Part shown: positions 37,839 to 48,447 of the stretch, in pieces
Layout: each line of letters starts with the position of its first letter
Numbering within the stretch: the stretch's first letter is position 1
NCBI GenBank assembly: GCA_030532125.1
Contig: JAUNLU010000003.1
Span: 152,491-216,490 of the forward strand
DNA length: 64,000 nt
Direction of reading: 5' to 3'
Source of the DNA: Trueperella sp.
GTDB lineage: Bacteria; Actinomycetota; Actinomycetes; Actinomycetales; Actinomycetaceae
Notes under the pieces: generated by a model
The model's input: the letters and a program-made list of their open reading frames with translations, nothing else
What the model was told of the DNA's origin: nothing
The model's database searches: none
Made by a program: the position numbers and the translations under genes

Positions 37839-39404
37839 TCAGTGTGCGAAGTGGCGAGTTCCGGTGAGGTACATGGTTATGCCTGCCCGCTGAGCAGCCG
37901 CAATGACTTCCTGATCCCGGATAGATCCACCTGGTTGTACCACCGCGCGCACTCCTGCTTGTGCCAACACTTCAAAACCATCTGCAAACGGGAAGAAGGC
38001 ATCAGAAGCGGCCACTGCACCGCGGGCACGTTCTGGAGCTGGCTCAGTATCGGCGACTTTACCAAGCGTATTGGCACGCTCTACTGCGAGTCGGCAAGAA
38101 TCTACCCGATTAACTTGGCCCATGCCTATTCCGACGGTGGCACCCTCACTAGCCAATAGAATCGCATTGGATTTCACGGAACGCACGGCGCGCCAAGCAA
38201 ACTCTAGGTCAGCCAAAGTAGCGGCGTCGGCAGCTTCCCCAGCCACTAACTGCCAGTTTTCCGGGCTATCCCCGGCAGCGTCAATCTGGTCAGTATCTTG
38301 CACTAATAGCCCACCGGAGATCGGAAGCAGCTGCCGTTCATCAGCTTGCGGATCTACTTTTAAGATCCGCAGGTTCTTCTTCTCCTGCAACAGTTCTAGT
38401 GCTGCCGGCTCGAAATCTGGGGCGGAAATAACTTCAGTAAAAATCGGGCGCACTTGCTGTGCCAGCGCCAAAGTGACCGTGCGGTTTGCTGCAATAACGC
38501 CCCCATACGCCGACTGCGGATCGCAAGCATGGGCTTTAGCATGTGCTTGGGCAATATCTGTTGCAATACCGATTCCACACGGGTTAGCGTGCTTAATCAC
38601 GGCTACACACGGCTCGCTGTGGTCATAGGCAGCGCGAATTGCTGCATCCGTATCTTGGTAGTTGTTGTAGCTCATCTCTTTGCCGCCCAACTGAGTAGCA
38701 TTAGCTAACCCGCCGGCACCAGTGGTGTACAGGGCGGCTTTCTGATGCGGGTTTTCGCCATACCGCAGTTCATAAGCCAGTTCCCAAGCCCCACCAACGA
38801 ACTTGGCGGGATCTTGCCCAGCAACTTCCCGTGCAGTCCACTGTGCTACTGCCACATCGTAACTAGCCGTATGGGCAAAAGCTGCTGCCGCTAATTCTGC
38901 CCGGGTCTCTAGGTCAAAGCCGGTGGCAGCGGCGTCAATAACTCGCTGGTAGTTTGCCGGGTCTACTACCACGGCTACCGAGCGGTAATTCTTAGCAGCG
39001 GCGCGCACCATAGTGGGACCGCCAATGTCGATTTGTTCTACGCACTCGTCCACACTGGCGCCTGAAGCCACGGTTTGCGTAAACGGATAGAGATTCACTA
39101 CCACCAGATCAATCGGGGTTATCTCAAGTTCTTCCAACTGCGCTAAATGGGTATCTAGTTCTCGGTTAGCCAATATGCCACCGTGAACTTTCGGGTGTAG
39201 TGTCTTGACTCGACCGTCAAAGCACTCGGGGAATCCAGTAACTTCATCTACCGGGGTGACTGGAATACCAGCCGCCTGGATTTTTGCGGCGGTGGATCCA
39301 GTGGAGACTATTTCGCAGCCTGCGCTGTGCAAGGCCTGAGCTAGCTCCTCCACTCCAGTCTTGTCATATACAGATATCAATGCGCGCCGAAACGGAATAG
39401 TCAC
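37839..39404 (-). CDS. purH: bifunctional AICAR formyltransferase/IMP cyclohydrolase
   Basis: This 521-aa enzyme does the last two steps of IMP synthesis, using 10-formyl-THF. The N-terminal MGS-like cyclohydrolase domain has [16 protein letters not shown] and [16 protein letters not shown]. The C-terminal domain has [23 protein letters not shown] and the final [22 protein letters not shown] lies 5 nt before the GTG start. In many actinobacteria purN precedes purH; here a 140-bp gap and a DUF6350 gene occupy that place. Confidence 0.96.
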   Translation of the reverse strand: MTIPFRRALISVYDKTGVEELAQALHSAGCEIVSTGSTAAKIQAAGIPVTPVDEVTGFPECFDGRVKTLHPKVHGGILANRELDTHLAQLEELEITPIDLVVVNLYPFTQTVASGASVDECVEQIDIGGPTMVRAAAKNYRSVAVVVDPANYQRVIDAAATGFDLETRAELAAAAFAHTASYDVAVAQWTAREVAGQDPAKFVGGAWELAYELRYGENPHQKAALYTTGAGGLANATQLGGKEMSYNNYQDTDAAIRAAYDHSEPCVAVIKHANPCGIGIATDIAQAHAKAHACDPQSAYGGVIAANRTVTLALAQQVRPIFTEVISAPDFEPAALELLQEKKNLRILKVDPQADERQLLPISGGLLVQDTDQIDAAGDSPENWQLVAGEAADAATLADLEFAWRAVRSVKSNAILLASEGATVGIGMGQVNRVDSCRLAVERANTLGKVADTEPAPERARGAVAASDAFFPFADGFEVLAQAGVRAVVQPGGSIRDQEVIAAAQRAGITMYLTGTRHFAH

Positions 39405-39544
39405 TAGTTCTCCTCAATGAAGTTGCTACCTAACCAGGTTAGCGCAGCAGCGCGATGCGCCACGGTGATTGGGCGCGAGCTGTGCCTCACTACTTGCTGA
39501 GTTTTCCGCTGCCGCAGCCCCCAGATCGGCGCCTATATCGGCAG

Positions 39545-40795
39545 TTACCCATTACCAGTATCAGCACCGGCATCATCACCAATATCGGTGCTACCAGCAG
39601 CCTCCGGATTGGCTGACTTTTTCTGGGATTTGCTGCGATTTTGCACCGCAGCAACTGCCTGAGTTTTCTGACGCTGCACATAGGCAATCGTAGTGGGATG
39701 TGCGGTTACCGCTCCCAGTAAAAATGGCGCCGCAATTAACCCCAAGGTAGCTAGAAAAATTAGCTCCGGGCGCGGCCCTATTTCTGCCATCCGCCCCGGC
39801 CCAATTGCGCCACCGGACAGCAGCGCCCACACTGCATTGCCAAGTGCCAATACCACTCCGGCCACAGCGGTGCGGCTAGTCAGGGCAGCCAGCGGTGTTA
39901 CGGCGTCATCCTGTTTGGTCAACCGCCACGTGCGCACTGCACCGGCTATCAAAGCCAATACCGCCACTAGCGCCAATACCGCCGGAACCTTCGTTCCCAC
40001 CTGCGGCAGAGCCCCCAATATCGGGAATGCCGGCAGCGGGCCAGCAGTAGTTCCCAGCGCACTGAAGTTGGTGTTCGCCCCAATCGCGAATCCCGGACCG
40101 AGCAGCCATGCCGCCACCCAGGCCAGCAAATTTGGTATATAGCTAAGCTGCAGCAATGCCAAACCGATTACGCCGTCTACCCCGGCAAGATAGCTGGAAT
40201 GAATATCGCCGATGCGCGCCGCGCCGAGCAACAGCATCAACACCGCCGTCACCGCAACCAATCCGCCAAAAACAACAACCATCCAACGCAAAGGCTGGCG
40301 CACTGCCCGCAGAAATTGATATGCCGGATACGCTGCGAGAAGTTGCTCGTGTGCACTTGCCAGCGCAGCAATCCCAAATAGCGCCGCTGAGCCGAACAAT
40401 GCCGGCCACCAGGTACCATCGGGGCGAGTGGCGAGGGCTAAAATTAGCACCACTGCGGTAGGCGTTCCGGCAGCTATTCCCACTTCCTGCCAGGTAGAAA
40501 TTTCGTGCTTACTGAAAAGGCGATAAGCAATCCAACCGGTGAGCAAGGTAAGTGTAAGTGGAATGATTCCAATTGCCGTTTCGTCTATCTGTTGGTTAGC
40601 GCCGAAAATACTGAGCCACCAGCCGCTGGCAAATCGAGCGGCATCCTGCCATTGCACGGTGCCAAGCATAGGAGCCGCGGCACTTACTGCGTAGAACAGC
40701 AGCATTATCGAAATTATCACTACCCAGAGCACCGTGGGCAGCACAACAGCGCTGCGCACCAGGCGCAGGTAGTTCGGCTTAGTAGTTTCGTCCAT
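39545..40795 (-). CDS. DUF6350 polytopic membrane protein
   Basis: This 416-aa protein has about ten hydrophobic helices from residue 15 to 375. A polar C-terminal tail rich in Gln, Ser, Asp and Gly follows. The N-terminal VVLPTVLWVVIISIMLLFYAV and the place between sucD and purH match the actinobacterial DUF6350 family. Function is unknown; some databases relate it to cell-division membrane proteins. It follows sucD by 77 bp in the same direction, with a weak AGAAG site before the ATG. Confidence 0.78.
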   Translation of the reverse strand: MDETTKPNYLRLVRSAVVLPTVLWVVIISIMLLFYAVSAAAPMLGTVQWQDAARFASGWWLSIFGANQQIDETAIGIIPLTLTLLTGWIAYRLFSKHEISTWQEVGIAAGTPTAVVLILALATRPDGTWWPALFGSAALFGIAALASAHEQLLAAYPAYQFLRAVRQPLRWMVVVFGGLVAVTAVLMLLLGAARIGDIHSSYLAGVDGVIGLALLQLSYIPNLLAWVAAWLLGPGFAIGANTNFSALGTTAGPLPAFPILGALPQVGTKVPAVLALVAVLALIAGAVRTWRLTKQDDAVTPLAALTSRTAVAGVVLALGNAVWALLSGGAIGPGRMAEIGPRPELIFLATLGLIAAPFLLGAVTAHPTTIAYVQRQKTQAVAAVQNRSKSQKKSANPEAAGSTDIGDDAGADTGNG

Positions 40796-40872
40796 TAGCT
40801 TCTATCGTGACGCTTGGGCCCTGAGTAAGGGGACAGTTCTCGGCGGCGTGTCCTGCAGACGGCACACTCAGG

Positions 40873-41790
40873 CTACTGCAGTATCTCGCGTACCAGCGCT
40901 GCGGTTTGCGCCGGAGTTTTTCCGACTCGCACGCCCACTGCTTCGAGCGCAACTTTTTTGGCATCTGCCGTGCCCGCCCCGCCCGAGACGATTGCGCCGG
41001 CGTGCCCCATAGTTTTGCCTTCTGGCGCGGTGAAACCAGCAATATAGGCCACTACTGGTTTAGTCATATTTTCTTTGATGTACTGCGCGGCGCGTTCTTC
41101 GGCGTCTCCTCCAATTTCCCCGATCATCACTACTAGATCAGTTTCGGGGTCTGCCTCAAACGCGGCCAGTGCTTCGATATGGGTGGTGCCGATTACCGGG
41201 TCACCCCCAATACCAATGCAGGTGGAGAATCCGATATCCGATAGTTCGTACATCATCTGGTAGGTAAGGGTGCCGGATTTGGAAACCAACCCGATGCGAC
41301 CAGGGCCGGTGACGTCCGGTGGCGTGATCCCTACGTTGGATTGCCCAGGGGTGATGACGCCGGGGCAGTTCGGACCAACTAGCTGCACGCCGCGTTCTTG
41401 GGCATAGGTGAAAAATTCTGCGGCATCTTGCGCCGGGATGCCCTCAGTAATGATCACCACCAGCCGCATCCCAGCATCTACTGCTTCCATAACTGCGCTC
41501 TTGGCAAAGGCCGGCGGCACAAATATCACTGATACCTCGGCACCGGTAGCATCCTTAGCGTCTGCCACTGTGGCATATACCGGAATAGACACCGTGTGTT
41601 GTTCCCGCGTCTCTTTCCCATAACCGATTGGGACGACGTCGAATCCTACCTCGGTGCCGGCTTTGCGCGGATTAGTACCAGCTACGATTTTCGTGCCTGC
41701 ACCAAGCATGCGCGCAGTGTGTTTCCGACCTTCTGATCCGGTCATTCCCTGTACGATCACGCGGTCAGTTTCGGTAAGAAAGATAGCCAT
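40873..41790 (-). CDS. sucD: succinate-CoA ligase subunit alpha
   Basis: This 305-aa subunit carries the CoA-binding domain and the phosphohistidine. The opening is [19 protein letters not shown], the central region is [11 protein letters not shown], and the active-site His is in [17 protein letters not shown]. It follows sucC by 9 nt. With SucC it interconverts succinyl-CoA and succinate with substrate-level ATP/GTP formation. Confidence 0.96.
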   Translation of the reverse strand: MAIFLTETDRVIVQGMTGSEGRKHTARMLGAGTKIVAGTNPRKAGTEVGFDVVPIGYGKETREQHTVSIPVYATVADAKDATGAEVSVIFVPPAFAKSAVMEAVDAGMRLVVIITEGIPAQDAAEFFTYAQERGVQLVGPNCPGVITPGQSNVGITPPDVTGPGRIGLVSKSGTLTYQMMYELSDIGFSTCIGIGGDPVIGTTHIEALAAFEADPETDLVVMIGEIGGDAEERAAQYIKENMTKPVVAYIAGFTAPEGKTMGHAGAIVSGGAGTADAKKVALEAVGVRVGKTPAQTAALVREILQ

Positions 41791-41799
41791 TTTATTCCC

Positions 41800-42969
41800 C
41801 TATTTCGCCAGTTCTGCTGCGCGTTCGGCGGCGCCGTCCATCGTGTCTACTTGGATGACTAGCGGGTGATTAGCTTCGGCCAGAATCTGCCGGCCGGCCG
41901 CCACATTATTGCCGTCTAACCGCACCACAATTGGTTTATTTGCTGCCGAGCCCAGTTCCGTTAAGGCAGTTACAATGCCGAGCGCGACCTGGTCACAGGA
42001 AGTGATGCCGCCAAATACGTTTACGAATACGCAGCGCACGTCCGGGTCAGACAGAATAACTCGCAGCCCGTTAGACATAACTTCGGCATTGGCGCCGCCG
42101 CCAATATCGAGAAAGTTTGCCGGGCCCACCGCGTATTTTTCGCCGGCATACGCCACCACATCCAGGGTGGACATCACCAATCCGGCCCCATTACCAATAA
42201 TCCCCACCTGGCCACCGTCGAGCTTGACGTAGTTCAGCCCCAAGGCTTTAGCTTTGGCTTCCAGCGGGTCAGTTTCGCTGTTATCTACTAGCTCACCGTG
42301 CTCTGGTTGGCGGAAGCGCGCATTGTCATCCACCGTAACCTTGCCATCTAGCGCCAAAATTTCGCCATCTGGGGTAAGTACCAGTGGGTTTACTTCTACC
42401 AAAGTGGCATCCTCCGCCTGGAAAACTTGCCACAGCTGCTGCAATACCGGCTCAACTTGGCGAGCAACCGCAGCATCAAATCCAGCTGCCGCAGTTATCT
42501 CAGCAGCTTTTTCGGCGTCTAGCCCCACCAATGGGTTGATGGGAATTTTTGCTAGTGCTGCGGGGCGTTCCTTAGCAAGTTGTTCAATTTCCATTCCGCC
42601 TTCGGCCGAACACATCGCTAAATAGCGGCGGGCGGAGCGATCCAGCATGATGGAGAAATAGTATTCCGCAGCGATATCTGCCCCGGCAGCAATCAGCACT
42701 TTTCGCACCGAGTGCCCCTTGATGTCCATCCCTAAGATCGCTTCGGTCTTTTCCCGGGCTTCGGCGGCGCTACGAGCTAGTTTCACTCCGCCAGCTTTAC
42801 CGCGCCCGCCAGTTTTCACTTGTGCTTTTACCACTAGCAACGGAGAGACTTCCAGCAGCTCAGTGGCAGCATTTTCTGCTTCTGCTCCACTAGTCACAAC
42901 TTTGCTTCCCAGCACTGGCACGCCGTGTTTAGTGAACAGTTGCCGAGCTTGATATTCGTAGAGGTCCAC
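41800..42969 (-). CDS. sucC: succinate-CoA ligase subunit beta
   Basis: This 389-aa ATP-grasp subunit starts [20 protein letters not shown]. It has [38 protein letters not shown], and [17 protein letters not shown] near the end. The GTG at 42969 is chosen because it has AAGGA 6 nt upstream and gives the usual family length and start; a longer frame adds 13 residues. It leads the sucC-sucD pair. Confidence 0.96.
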   Translation of the reverse strand: MDLYEYQARQLFTKHGVPVLGSKVVTSGAEAENAATELLEVSPLLVVKAQVKTGGRGKAGGVKLARSAAEAREKTEAILGMDIKGHSVRKVLIAAGADIAAEYYFSIMLDRSARRYLAMCSAEGGMEIEQLAKERPAALAKIPINPLVGLDAEKAAEITAAAGFDAAVARQVEPVLQQLWQVFQAEDATLVEVNPLVLTPDGEILALDGKVTVDDNARFRQPEHGELVDNSETDPLEAKAKALGLNYVKLDGGQVGIIGNGAGLVMSTLDVVAYAGEKYAVGPANFLDIGGGANAEVMSNGLRVILSDPDVRCVFVNVFGGITSCDQVALGIVTALTELGSAANKPIVVRLDGNNVAAGRQILAEANHPLVIQVDTMDGAAERAAELAK

Positions 42970-43076
42970 GCGTGATCCTTCCGTTTCCGGGTTGGTGTGG
43001 TGAGTCACCTGCGGTTCGAGTCTACGCTAATTGCCAGTACTAACACCGGCTAAGCCAGCAATAATCAGCAAGTTTG

Positions 43077-45104
43077 CTATCCGCGATCAGCAGCGCCACT
43101 GCCATCGGCCACCGGCTTTCCAGTTTCCGGATCTACTTTGCGCTGCGCCGATAGTTCGCTAGCGAACTTCGCTATCTCATCTTGTACTAGCGCGCCATAG
43201 GCATTGGCTCCCGCAATAGAAGTATGGGTGGCATCCACTTGCAGCAAGTCCGGATTTTTGGTGGCAACGGCATGCCAGTCCACTAGCTGCACATTCGGGT
43301 ACTCACTCGCTATCTGCTGCAGACGCTTATTGGCATCTTCGATGAAAGTAGACGGCGAATACAGATTTACCAAGAGGACCATCCGCTTGGGCCCCAGCAG
43401 ATAGAGGGCCCGCCGGACATCCGCTTCATCAGGAACTCCCGCATTAGTACCGAAGTGCACAACCACTACCCGGCCTACTTGGTCATTTACTAGAGCATCG
43501 TGTACCCACTGCGGAGCATCTGACCATTTCAGATTGGATTCTGCCACCACCGTCATCCCGGGAATGGCAGCTTGTAAACCAGTTTTAGATGCTACCACCA
43601 TGGAATCTCCAAGCGCAGTTATTTCCCCGTTCTCGGGGAAAGTGGAGTCAAAATCTTTTGGCAGCTGCTGCGGTGGGGCGGGAACTTTCTTCGGAATATC
43701 CGGTACTGCTTTGGCTTTTTCTGCATCAGCCGCAGCCTGCGCAGCTGCTTTCTGAGCTGCAATCTCCTGCTGTTCTTTTTCAATAGTTAGCTGAGTCTGG
43801 CTTTTGGCCGGAGCCGCGATAATTCCGCCAATAGTGCCAATAAGTAGTGCCGCCAAAATAGCTGCCCCGATTTTGCCGCGCCGGTACTGCCACTGCTCCC
43901 CCAGCCATATCAGGGAATCGCGTATGCCAACCTGGCGCACCGGCGTCTCCAGGAATCGGAAGGAAAGTTCGCAGATAATTCCGGTGACCACCAGCGCCAC
44001 TGCGGAACGCACCCAATATCCCGCGCTGCCAACGGCTGCTGGCATCGCTACCGCGCAGATCACCAGCACTGGCCAGTGCCACAGGTATAGCCCATATGAA
44101 CGCGTGCCTAGCCACTTAAATACGCGCAGTTCCCCCAAACTCGCCAACTTAGAACCCGGGATGAGCATGGCAGCAATTATTGTTCCTGCTAGCACAGCAG
44201 CCAATAACATACCGCCGCGATAAGCAAAAGCACCCTGCCCATCTACCAGGGCAAACATAGCAATCAGGGCGCCGAGCGCTAGCCAGCCAGCAGCATTTCC
44301 ATACCGGCGCCACCGGGTATTTCCCAGTACCCGGGCCTGCGGATCAGTCCAGGAAAATGCCAGCCACACCCCGGCCGCGATGCCAAATAGGTGAGTATCA
44401 GTGCCGTAGTAAACGCGGGTGAGGTTTTCGGGATCATATAGCAACGCCATCGCCAGCGCCGAGAGCAAACCCACCCCGCCAACTACTAGCAACCGCCCCC
44501 GTAATCCCAGAGTCAACACCAGCAATGCCAAAATCGGCCACAACACATAGAACTGTTCTTCAATCGCCAGCGACCAAAAGTTCTTGAACAGCAGCGGCGT
44601 AGTTTGGTCAAAATACGACGATCCATGGGCGATCTCTAACCAGTTGGTGGAGAAAGTGAGTGCGCCGAGCACCTGCCGCCCAATCCCCACCAGCAGATCT
44701 TTATTAATTGCCCAAGCAGTTGGCACTACTAGCAAAACTAGTGCAATCAGGGCGGGGACGAGCCGGCGAATCCGGCGCACCCAAAATCCGCGCAAGTCCA
44801 CGGTGTGGGTGGTGCGAAATTCCCGCACCAACAAAGTAGTGATTAGGAAGCCAGAGAGTACGAAGAAAACGTCTACCCCGAGCAATCCACCGGGCACTTG
44901 CGCCGGCAGCACGTGATAGAGGACGACGGCGCTGACTGCGAGCGCCCGCAAGCCGTCCAGCCCGCGGATATAACCACCGGGGTCAGACATGGGGTGCACT
45001 TTACGCCGCGGGCGGGATTGCCGGTTTGGGCTAGGGGCCGCAGCTGATTGGGAGTGAGACGGCGCGGGGGTACGCAGCCGGTCGGTGCGCACCCGTCTGT
45101 TCAT
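43077..45104 (-). CDS. OafA/OatA-type acyltransferase with C-terminal SGNH domain
   Basis: This 675-aa membrane protein acetylates an envelope glycan, by family analogy peptidoglycan or a polysaccharide. The acyltransferase-3 domain has about ten helices and starts at GYIRGLDGLRALAVSAVVLYHV, with the conserved His. After residue 430 comes a charged Ala/Lys-rich linker, then an extracellular SGNH hydrolase-like domain with ITALGDSMVV, VVHFGTNAGV and DATHTSIAGANAYG (the Asp-His pair). The start may be the ATG at 45104, coupled to pcrA 2 nt upstream, or the ATG at 44990 just before the domain. The first 38 residues are basic and Pro/Ser-rich. Confidence 0.85.
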   Translation of the reverse strand: MNRRVRTDRLRTPAPSHSQSAAAPSPNRQSRPRRKVHPMSDPGGYIRGLDGLRALAVSAVVLYHVLPAQVPGGLLGVDVFFVLSGFLITTLLVREFRTTHTVDLRGFWVRRIRRLVPALIALVLLVVPTAWAINKDLLVGIGRQVLGALTFSTNWLEIAHGSSYFDQTTPLLFKNFWSLAIEEQFYVLWPILALLVLTLGLRGRLLVVGGVGLLSALAMALLYDPENLTRVYYGTDTHLFGIAAGVWLAFSWTDPQARVLGNTRWRRYGNAAGWLALGALIAMFALVDGQGAFAYRGGMLLAAVLAGTIIAAMLIPGSKLASLGELRVFKWLGTRSYGLYLWHWPVLVICAVAMPAAVGSAGYWVRSAVALVVTGIICELSFRFLETPVRQVGIRDSLIWLGEQWQYRRGKIGAAILAALLIGTIGGIIAAPAKSQTQLTIEKEQQEIAAQKAAAQAAADAEKAKAVPDIPKKVPAPPQQLPKDFDSTFPENGEITALGDSMVVASKTGLQAAIPGMTVVAESNLKWSDAPQWVHDALVNDQVGRVVVVHFGTNAGVPDEADVRRALYLLGPKRMVLLVNLYSPSTFIEDANKRLQQIASEYPNVQLVDWHAVATKNPDLLQVDATHTSIAGANAYGALVQDEIAKFASELSAQRKVDPETGKPVADGSGAADRG

Positions 45105-45106
45105 CG

Positions 45107-47668
45107 CTACACTTTCTCCAGGGGAGCAAACCGCAGCATCAGCCGTTTAGTTGCTCCGTTAGCAAATTTAACTTCCGCTACCGTGGAGCGCCCACTGCCT
45201 TCAAATGCCAGCACACGCCCGGTACCGAAGCTCTTATGCCGCACTTTATCGCCAACTGCTAGACCGCCAGTTGAGGGCGCGCCGCCAGTTTGCGGCGGGC
45301 GATCAGCTTCACTGGGGGCCGGTGATTGATCCGCAGTTGCGGCAGCGGATTTGGCGGGCATCCCCAGTTTGCCGGGCACAAATTTACCGGCACTGCCTAG
45401 TGGTGGCGCGAAATCGTCGTCGTCATAGCCGTAATCGCGGGTATTGCGGCGCTTGCCCCAGCCGCCACCCCAGGCAGCGGAGCCAAATCCTCGCAAAGTG
45501 TCCATTGCCGATTCAGTGCGGCGCCAGTCGATAACTTCTGGCGGAATCTCTGCCAAGAATCGCGAAGCCGGCAATTCCTGCGGCGCCCCCCACTGGGATC
45601 GGGTGGCAGCGCGGGTCAAATACAGCCGCTGGCGCGCTCGGGTGAGCGCCACATATGCCAACCGGCGCTCTTCCGCTTCTTCTTGCACGGACTCAAGCGC
45701 GCGGATGTGCGGGAAAGTACCGTCTTCCAATCCGGTTACGAACACCACCGGGAATTCTAGGCCTTTGGCGGTGTGCACCGTCATCAGTACCACTTCCCCG
45801 CCGATCTCTTCCGGGAGCTGATCGGTGTCGGATACCAGCGAAATCTGGTCCAAGAATTCAGCAAGCGTGCCCTCTGGATTTAATACCGAAAAATCGGCAG
45901 CGACGGCGTGCAGCTCCGCCAAGTTTTCTACCCGCACTTCGTCTTGCGGATCTTTGGATTCTTGCAGCGCGTCCAGGTATCCCGAGCGGTCTAATACGTC
46001 TTCTAGGATCTTGGCGGGTGCGGTGCCGGCAGCTGCGTCGGTTCGCAGCTCCCCCAGTAGCGTCACGAAACTGGTAATCGCGTTGCGGGCCCGGGTCGAG
46101 ACCGGCACCGTGGCAGCAACGCCGGGTGCAGTATCGATCCCAGCTGCGATTTGCAGTGCAGCCCCAAAGGAAATCTGTTCCAGCTGTGCATATTGCGCCA
46201 CCGCAGTAATGGCTTTGTCCCCCAGGCCGCGGCGCGGTTCATTGATGATGCGCCGCAGCGACACAGTGTCATCTGGGTTAGCGATAGCTTGCAGATAGGC
46301 GAGCGCATCTTTTATTTCTTTGCGCTCGTAGAACTTGGTGCCGCCCACTACTTTGTACGGTATTCCGGAGCGCACAAACATTTCTTCCAGGGCGCGAGAT
46401 TGGGCGTTGGCCCGGTAAAACACTGCCATATCGCCGTATCGGTAGCCGTCTTGGCGTAAGTTGGTGACCTCTTCCACCACAAAAGCGGCTTCATCGCGTT
46501 CCGCGTCAGCCACATAGCCCACCAGCTTTTCGCCTGCCCCCAGGTCAGTCCACAGATTCTTAGGGCGCCGCCCCGCATTGTTGGCAATCACCGCATTGGC
46601 GGCAGTCAAAATATTTTGGGTAGAGCGGTAGTTTTGTTCCAGCAAAATAGCTTTGGCGCCGGCGAAGTCCTCTTCAAAGTTTTCGATATTGCGAATAGTG
46701 GCGCCGCGGAAAGCGTAGATCGACTGGTCGGCGTCGCCCACCACCGTTAATTTGCTGTGGCCTGGATCGTCTTCCTTTCCTACCAGCACTTTTATCAGCT
46801 GGTACTGGGCGGTATTGGTGTCCTGGTATTCGTCAACCAATACATGCCGGAACCGCCGCCGGTAATGTTCCGCCAGCTGCGGGTGATCGCGCAAAAGCTG
46901 CACAGTAAGCATGATGATGTCATCAAAATCCACTGCATTCGCTGCCCGTAGCCGCGACTGGTAGCCGTGATACACCCGCGCCAGCACTTGATCTTCTGGG
47001 CGTTGTGCAATGGCTTCGTAATCGGTATCGGTCACCATCTCGTTTTTCAGGTCGGAGATTAGCCGGCCTAGTTTTTTTGGCGGATACTGCTTCGGATCCA
47101 CGCCTTCTTCGCGGCACACAATTTTTATCAGCCGCTGCGAGTCCAAAGTGTCGTAAATAGAGAACGAGGACCGCATCCGCAGCGCTTCGTGCTCAGCGCG
47201 CATAATCCGCAAGCACGCCGAGTGGAAAGTGGAGATCCACATCCGCCGCGCAGCGCTGCCTAGCATATTTTCTAGCCGTTCCCGCATCTCTTTGGCGGCC
47301 TTATTGGTAAATGTGATTGCCAAAACCTCAGCGGGCGCCAGTTTTCCGCTAGAAATTAGGTAGCTAATTCGGGTGGTTAGCACTCGAGTTTTACCGGAGC
47401 CAGCACCGGCAACTACTAGCAAGTAGTCGCCGTCGTAGGTAACTGCTTCGCGTTGCGGTCCGTTTAATCCTGCCAGCACGTCGGCGCCGCCCGGAGTTAC
47501 GTCCAGCTGCCGTAGTGTTTCCTGGGCTAGTGGTTGCGGTGCAGACGGCGTTACCCCTGGCCCAGCTTTTGGTATTGCAGGCATTTGTGCAAATGAGAAA
47601 CTCTCTTGCATTTGCGACGGCGGGTTACCGGAATTATTAGCGGCGGAGAAGAACGGATCTTGACTCAT
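45107..47668 (-). CDS. pcrA: UvrD/PcrA-type ATP-dependent DNA helicase
   Basis: This 853-aa superfamily-1A helicase acts in nucleotide excision repair and replication restart. Motifs: AGAGSGKTRVLTTRI near residue 87, VDEYQDTNTAQYQL, GDADQSIYAFRGATI, LMTVHTAKGLEFPVVF and LAYVALTRARQRLYL. The C-terminus has the PcrA/UvrD Tudor-like domain (VGDKVRHKSFGTGRVLAFEG) after a variable Gly-rich linker. The first 60 residues are a disordered Gln/Pro/Ala lead. It follows the UDG-like gene by 11 nt, so two repair genes are likely cotranscribed. Confidence 0.95.
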   Translation of the reverse strand: MSQDPFFSAANNSGNPPSQMQESFSFAQMPAIPKAGPGVTPSAPQPLAQETLRQLDVTPGGADVLAGLNGPQREAVTYDGDYLLVVAGAGSGKTRVLTTRISYLISSGKLAPAEVLAITFTNKAAKEMRERLENMLGSAARRMWISTFHSACLRIMRAEHEALRMRSSFSIYDTLDSQRLIKIVCREEGVDPKQYPPKKLGRLISDLKNEMVTDTDYEAIAQRPEDQVLARVYHGYQSRLRAANAVDFDDIIMLTVQLLRDHPQLAEHYRRRFRHVLVDEYQDTNTAQYQLIKVLVGKEDDPGHSKLTVVGDADQSIYAFRGATIRNIENFEEDFAGAKAILLEQNYRSTQNILTAANAVIANNAGRRPKNLWTDLGAGEKLVGYVADAERDEAAFVVEEVTNLRQDGYRYGDMAVFYRANAQSRALEEMFVRSGIPYKVVGGTKFYERKEIKDALAYLQAIANPDDTVSLRRIINEPRRGLGDKAITAVAQYAQLEQISFGAALQIAAGIDTAPGVAATVPVSTRARNAITSFVTLLGELRTDAAAGTAPAKILEDVLDRSGYLDALQESKDPQDEVRVENLAELHAVAADFSVLNPEGTLAEFLDQISLVSDTDQLPEEIGGEVVLMTVHTAKGLEFPVVFVTGLEDGTFPHIRALESVQEEAEERRLAYVALTRARQRLYLTRAATRSQWGAPQELPASRFLAEIPPEVIDWRRTESAMDTLRGFGSAAWGGGWGKRRNTRDYGYDDDDFAPPLGSAGKFVPGKLGMPAKSAAATADQSPAPSEADRPPQTGGAPSTGGLAVGDKVRHKSFGTGRVLAFEGSGRSTVAEVKFANGATKRLMLRFAPLEKV

Positions 47669-47679
47669 AGCTAACTAGC

Positions 47680-48267
47680 CTAGTGGACGGCTCCCATAAT
47701 TTCTTGTACGCGTTTTTGCAGATCGGGCACCACTTCCGTGGCAAACCACGGATTCTTTTTCTGCCAGATATTATTCCGGGGCGAGGGGTGCACCAGCGGG
47801 AAATACGGCGCATACTCCGCATAGTGCCGCACCGTTTCGGTGAGGTTCTTTTTCCGGCGGTCACCTAGATAGTGGCGCTGGGAGTACTGCCCAATCAACA
47901 GAATTAGTTTTACCTGAGGCATAGCAGCTAATAGCCGGGGATGATATTTCTCAGCTATCTGCGGCCGCGGAGCTAAGTCTCCGCTCTTCCCTTTTCCGGG
48001 AAAGTAGAAGTCCATCGGCAATACTGCCACTGCCCCAGAGCCGTAAAAAGTTTCCGTATCGACTCCGAGCCAGGCACGCAGTTGATCGCCGCTCTTATCC
48101 CGAAAAACTTCCCCCGCTGCCTGCGTTGCCGCACCAGGTGCTTGCCCGATTATCAAAATCTGCGCCTGCGGGGAGACCTGCAATACCGGTTCCCATCCTT
48201 GCGCAGTAAATTCGGCATTATCCGGGTCAGCTTTTATTTCCTGCAAAATTTGAGCTATTTCCGGCAT
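47680..48267 (-). CDS. uracil-DNA glycosylase superfamily protein
   Basis: This 195-aa protein has the UDG fold. It has an N-terminal IIGQAPGAATQAAGEVFRD water-activating loop with no classic family 1 Asp, and a C-terminal VHPSPRNNIWQKKNPWF leucine-loop region. This pattern is that of the small uncharacterised UDG-like group related to families 4/5, without the iron-sulfur cysteines. Uracil or another damaged base is the likely target but is unproven. It sits directly upstream of pcrA. Confidence 0.78.
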   Translation of the reverse strand: MPEIAQILQEIKADPDNAEFTAQGWEPVLQVSPQAQILIIGQAPGAATQAAGEVFRDKSGDQLRAWLGVDTETFYGSGAVAVLPMDFYFPGKGKSGDLAPRPQIAEKYHPRLLAAMPQVKLILLIGQYSQRHYLGDRRKKNLTETVRHYAEYAPYFPLVHPSPRNNIWQKKNPWFATEVVPDLQKRVQEIMGAVH

Positions 48268-48447
48268 TGCTATCTTCTCTCCAATGTGCTGGGTGGCTAC
48301 TTACAACCTACCCTCATCCAATAGCCCCTAATAATCTGGGGCAGCAGTGCATGCAACACATTCAAGTCTATCCCGCGGATTTCGCTGGCGATCGGGCTAG
48401 AAATATAGATCAGAAAGCTATGCGATTATGATGACAAGAAGTCGCAT

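Noticed and set aside
39405..39544. ZTP riboswitch before purH
   Set aside because: The leader lacks the aptamer's conserved CGCCTGGGCA and GGGAGCGG blocks.
48324..48342. GCCCC/GGGGC hairpin in the guaA downstream gap
   Set aside because: Only 5 bp with a 9-nt loop and no T run, too weak to call a terminator.
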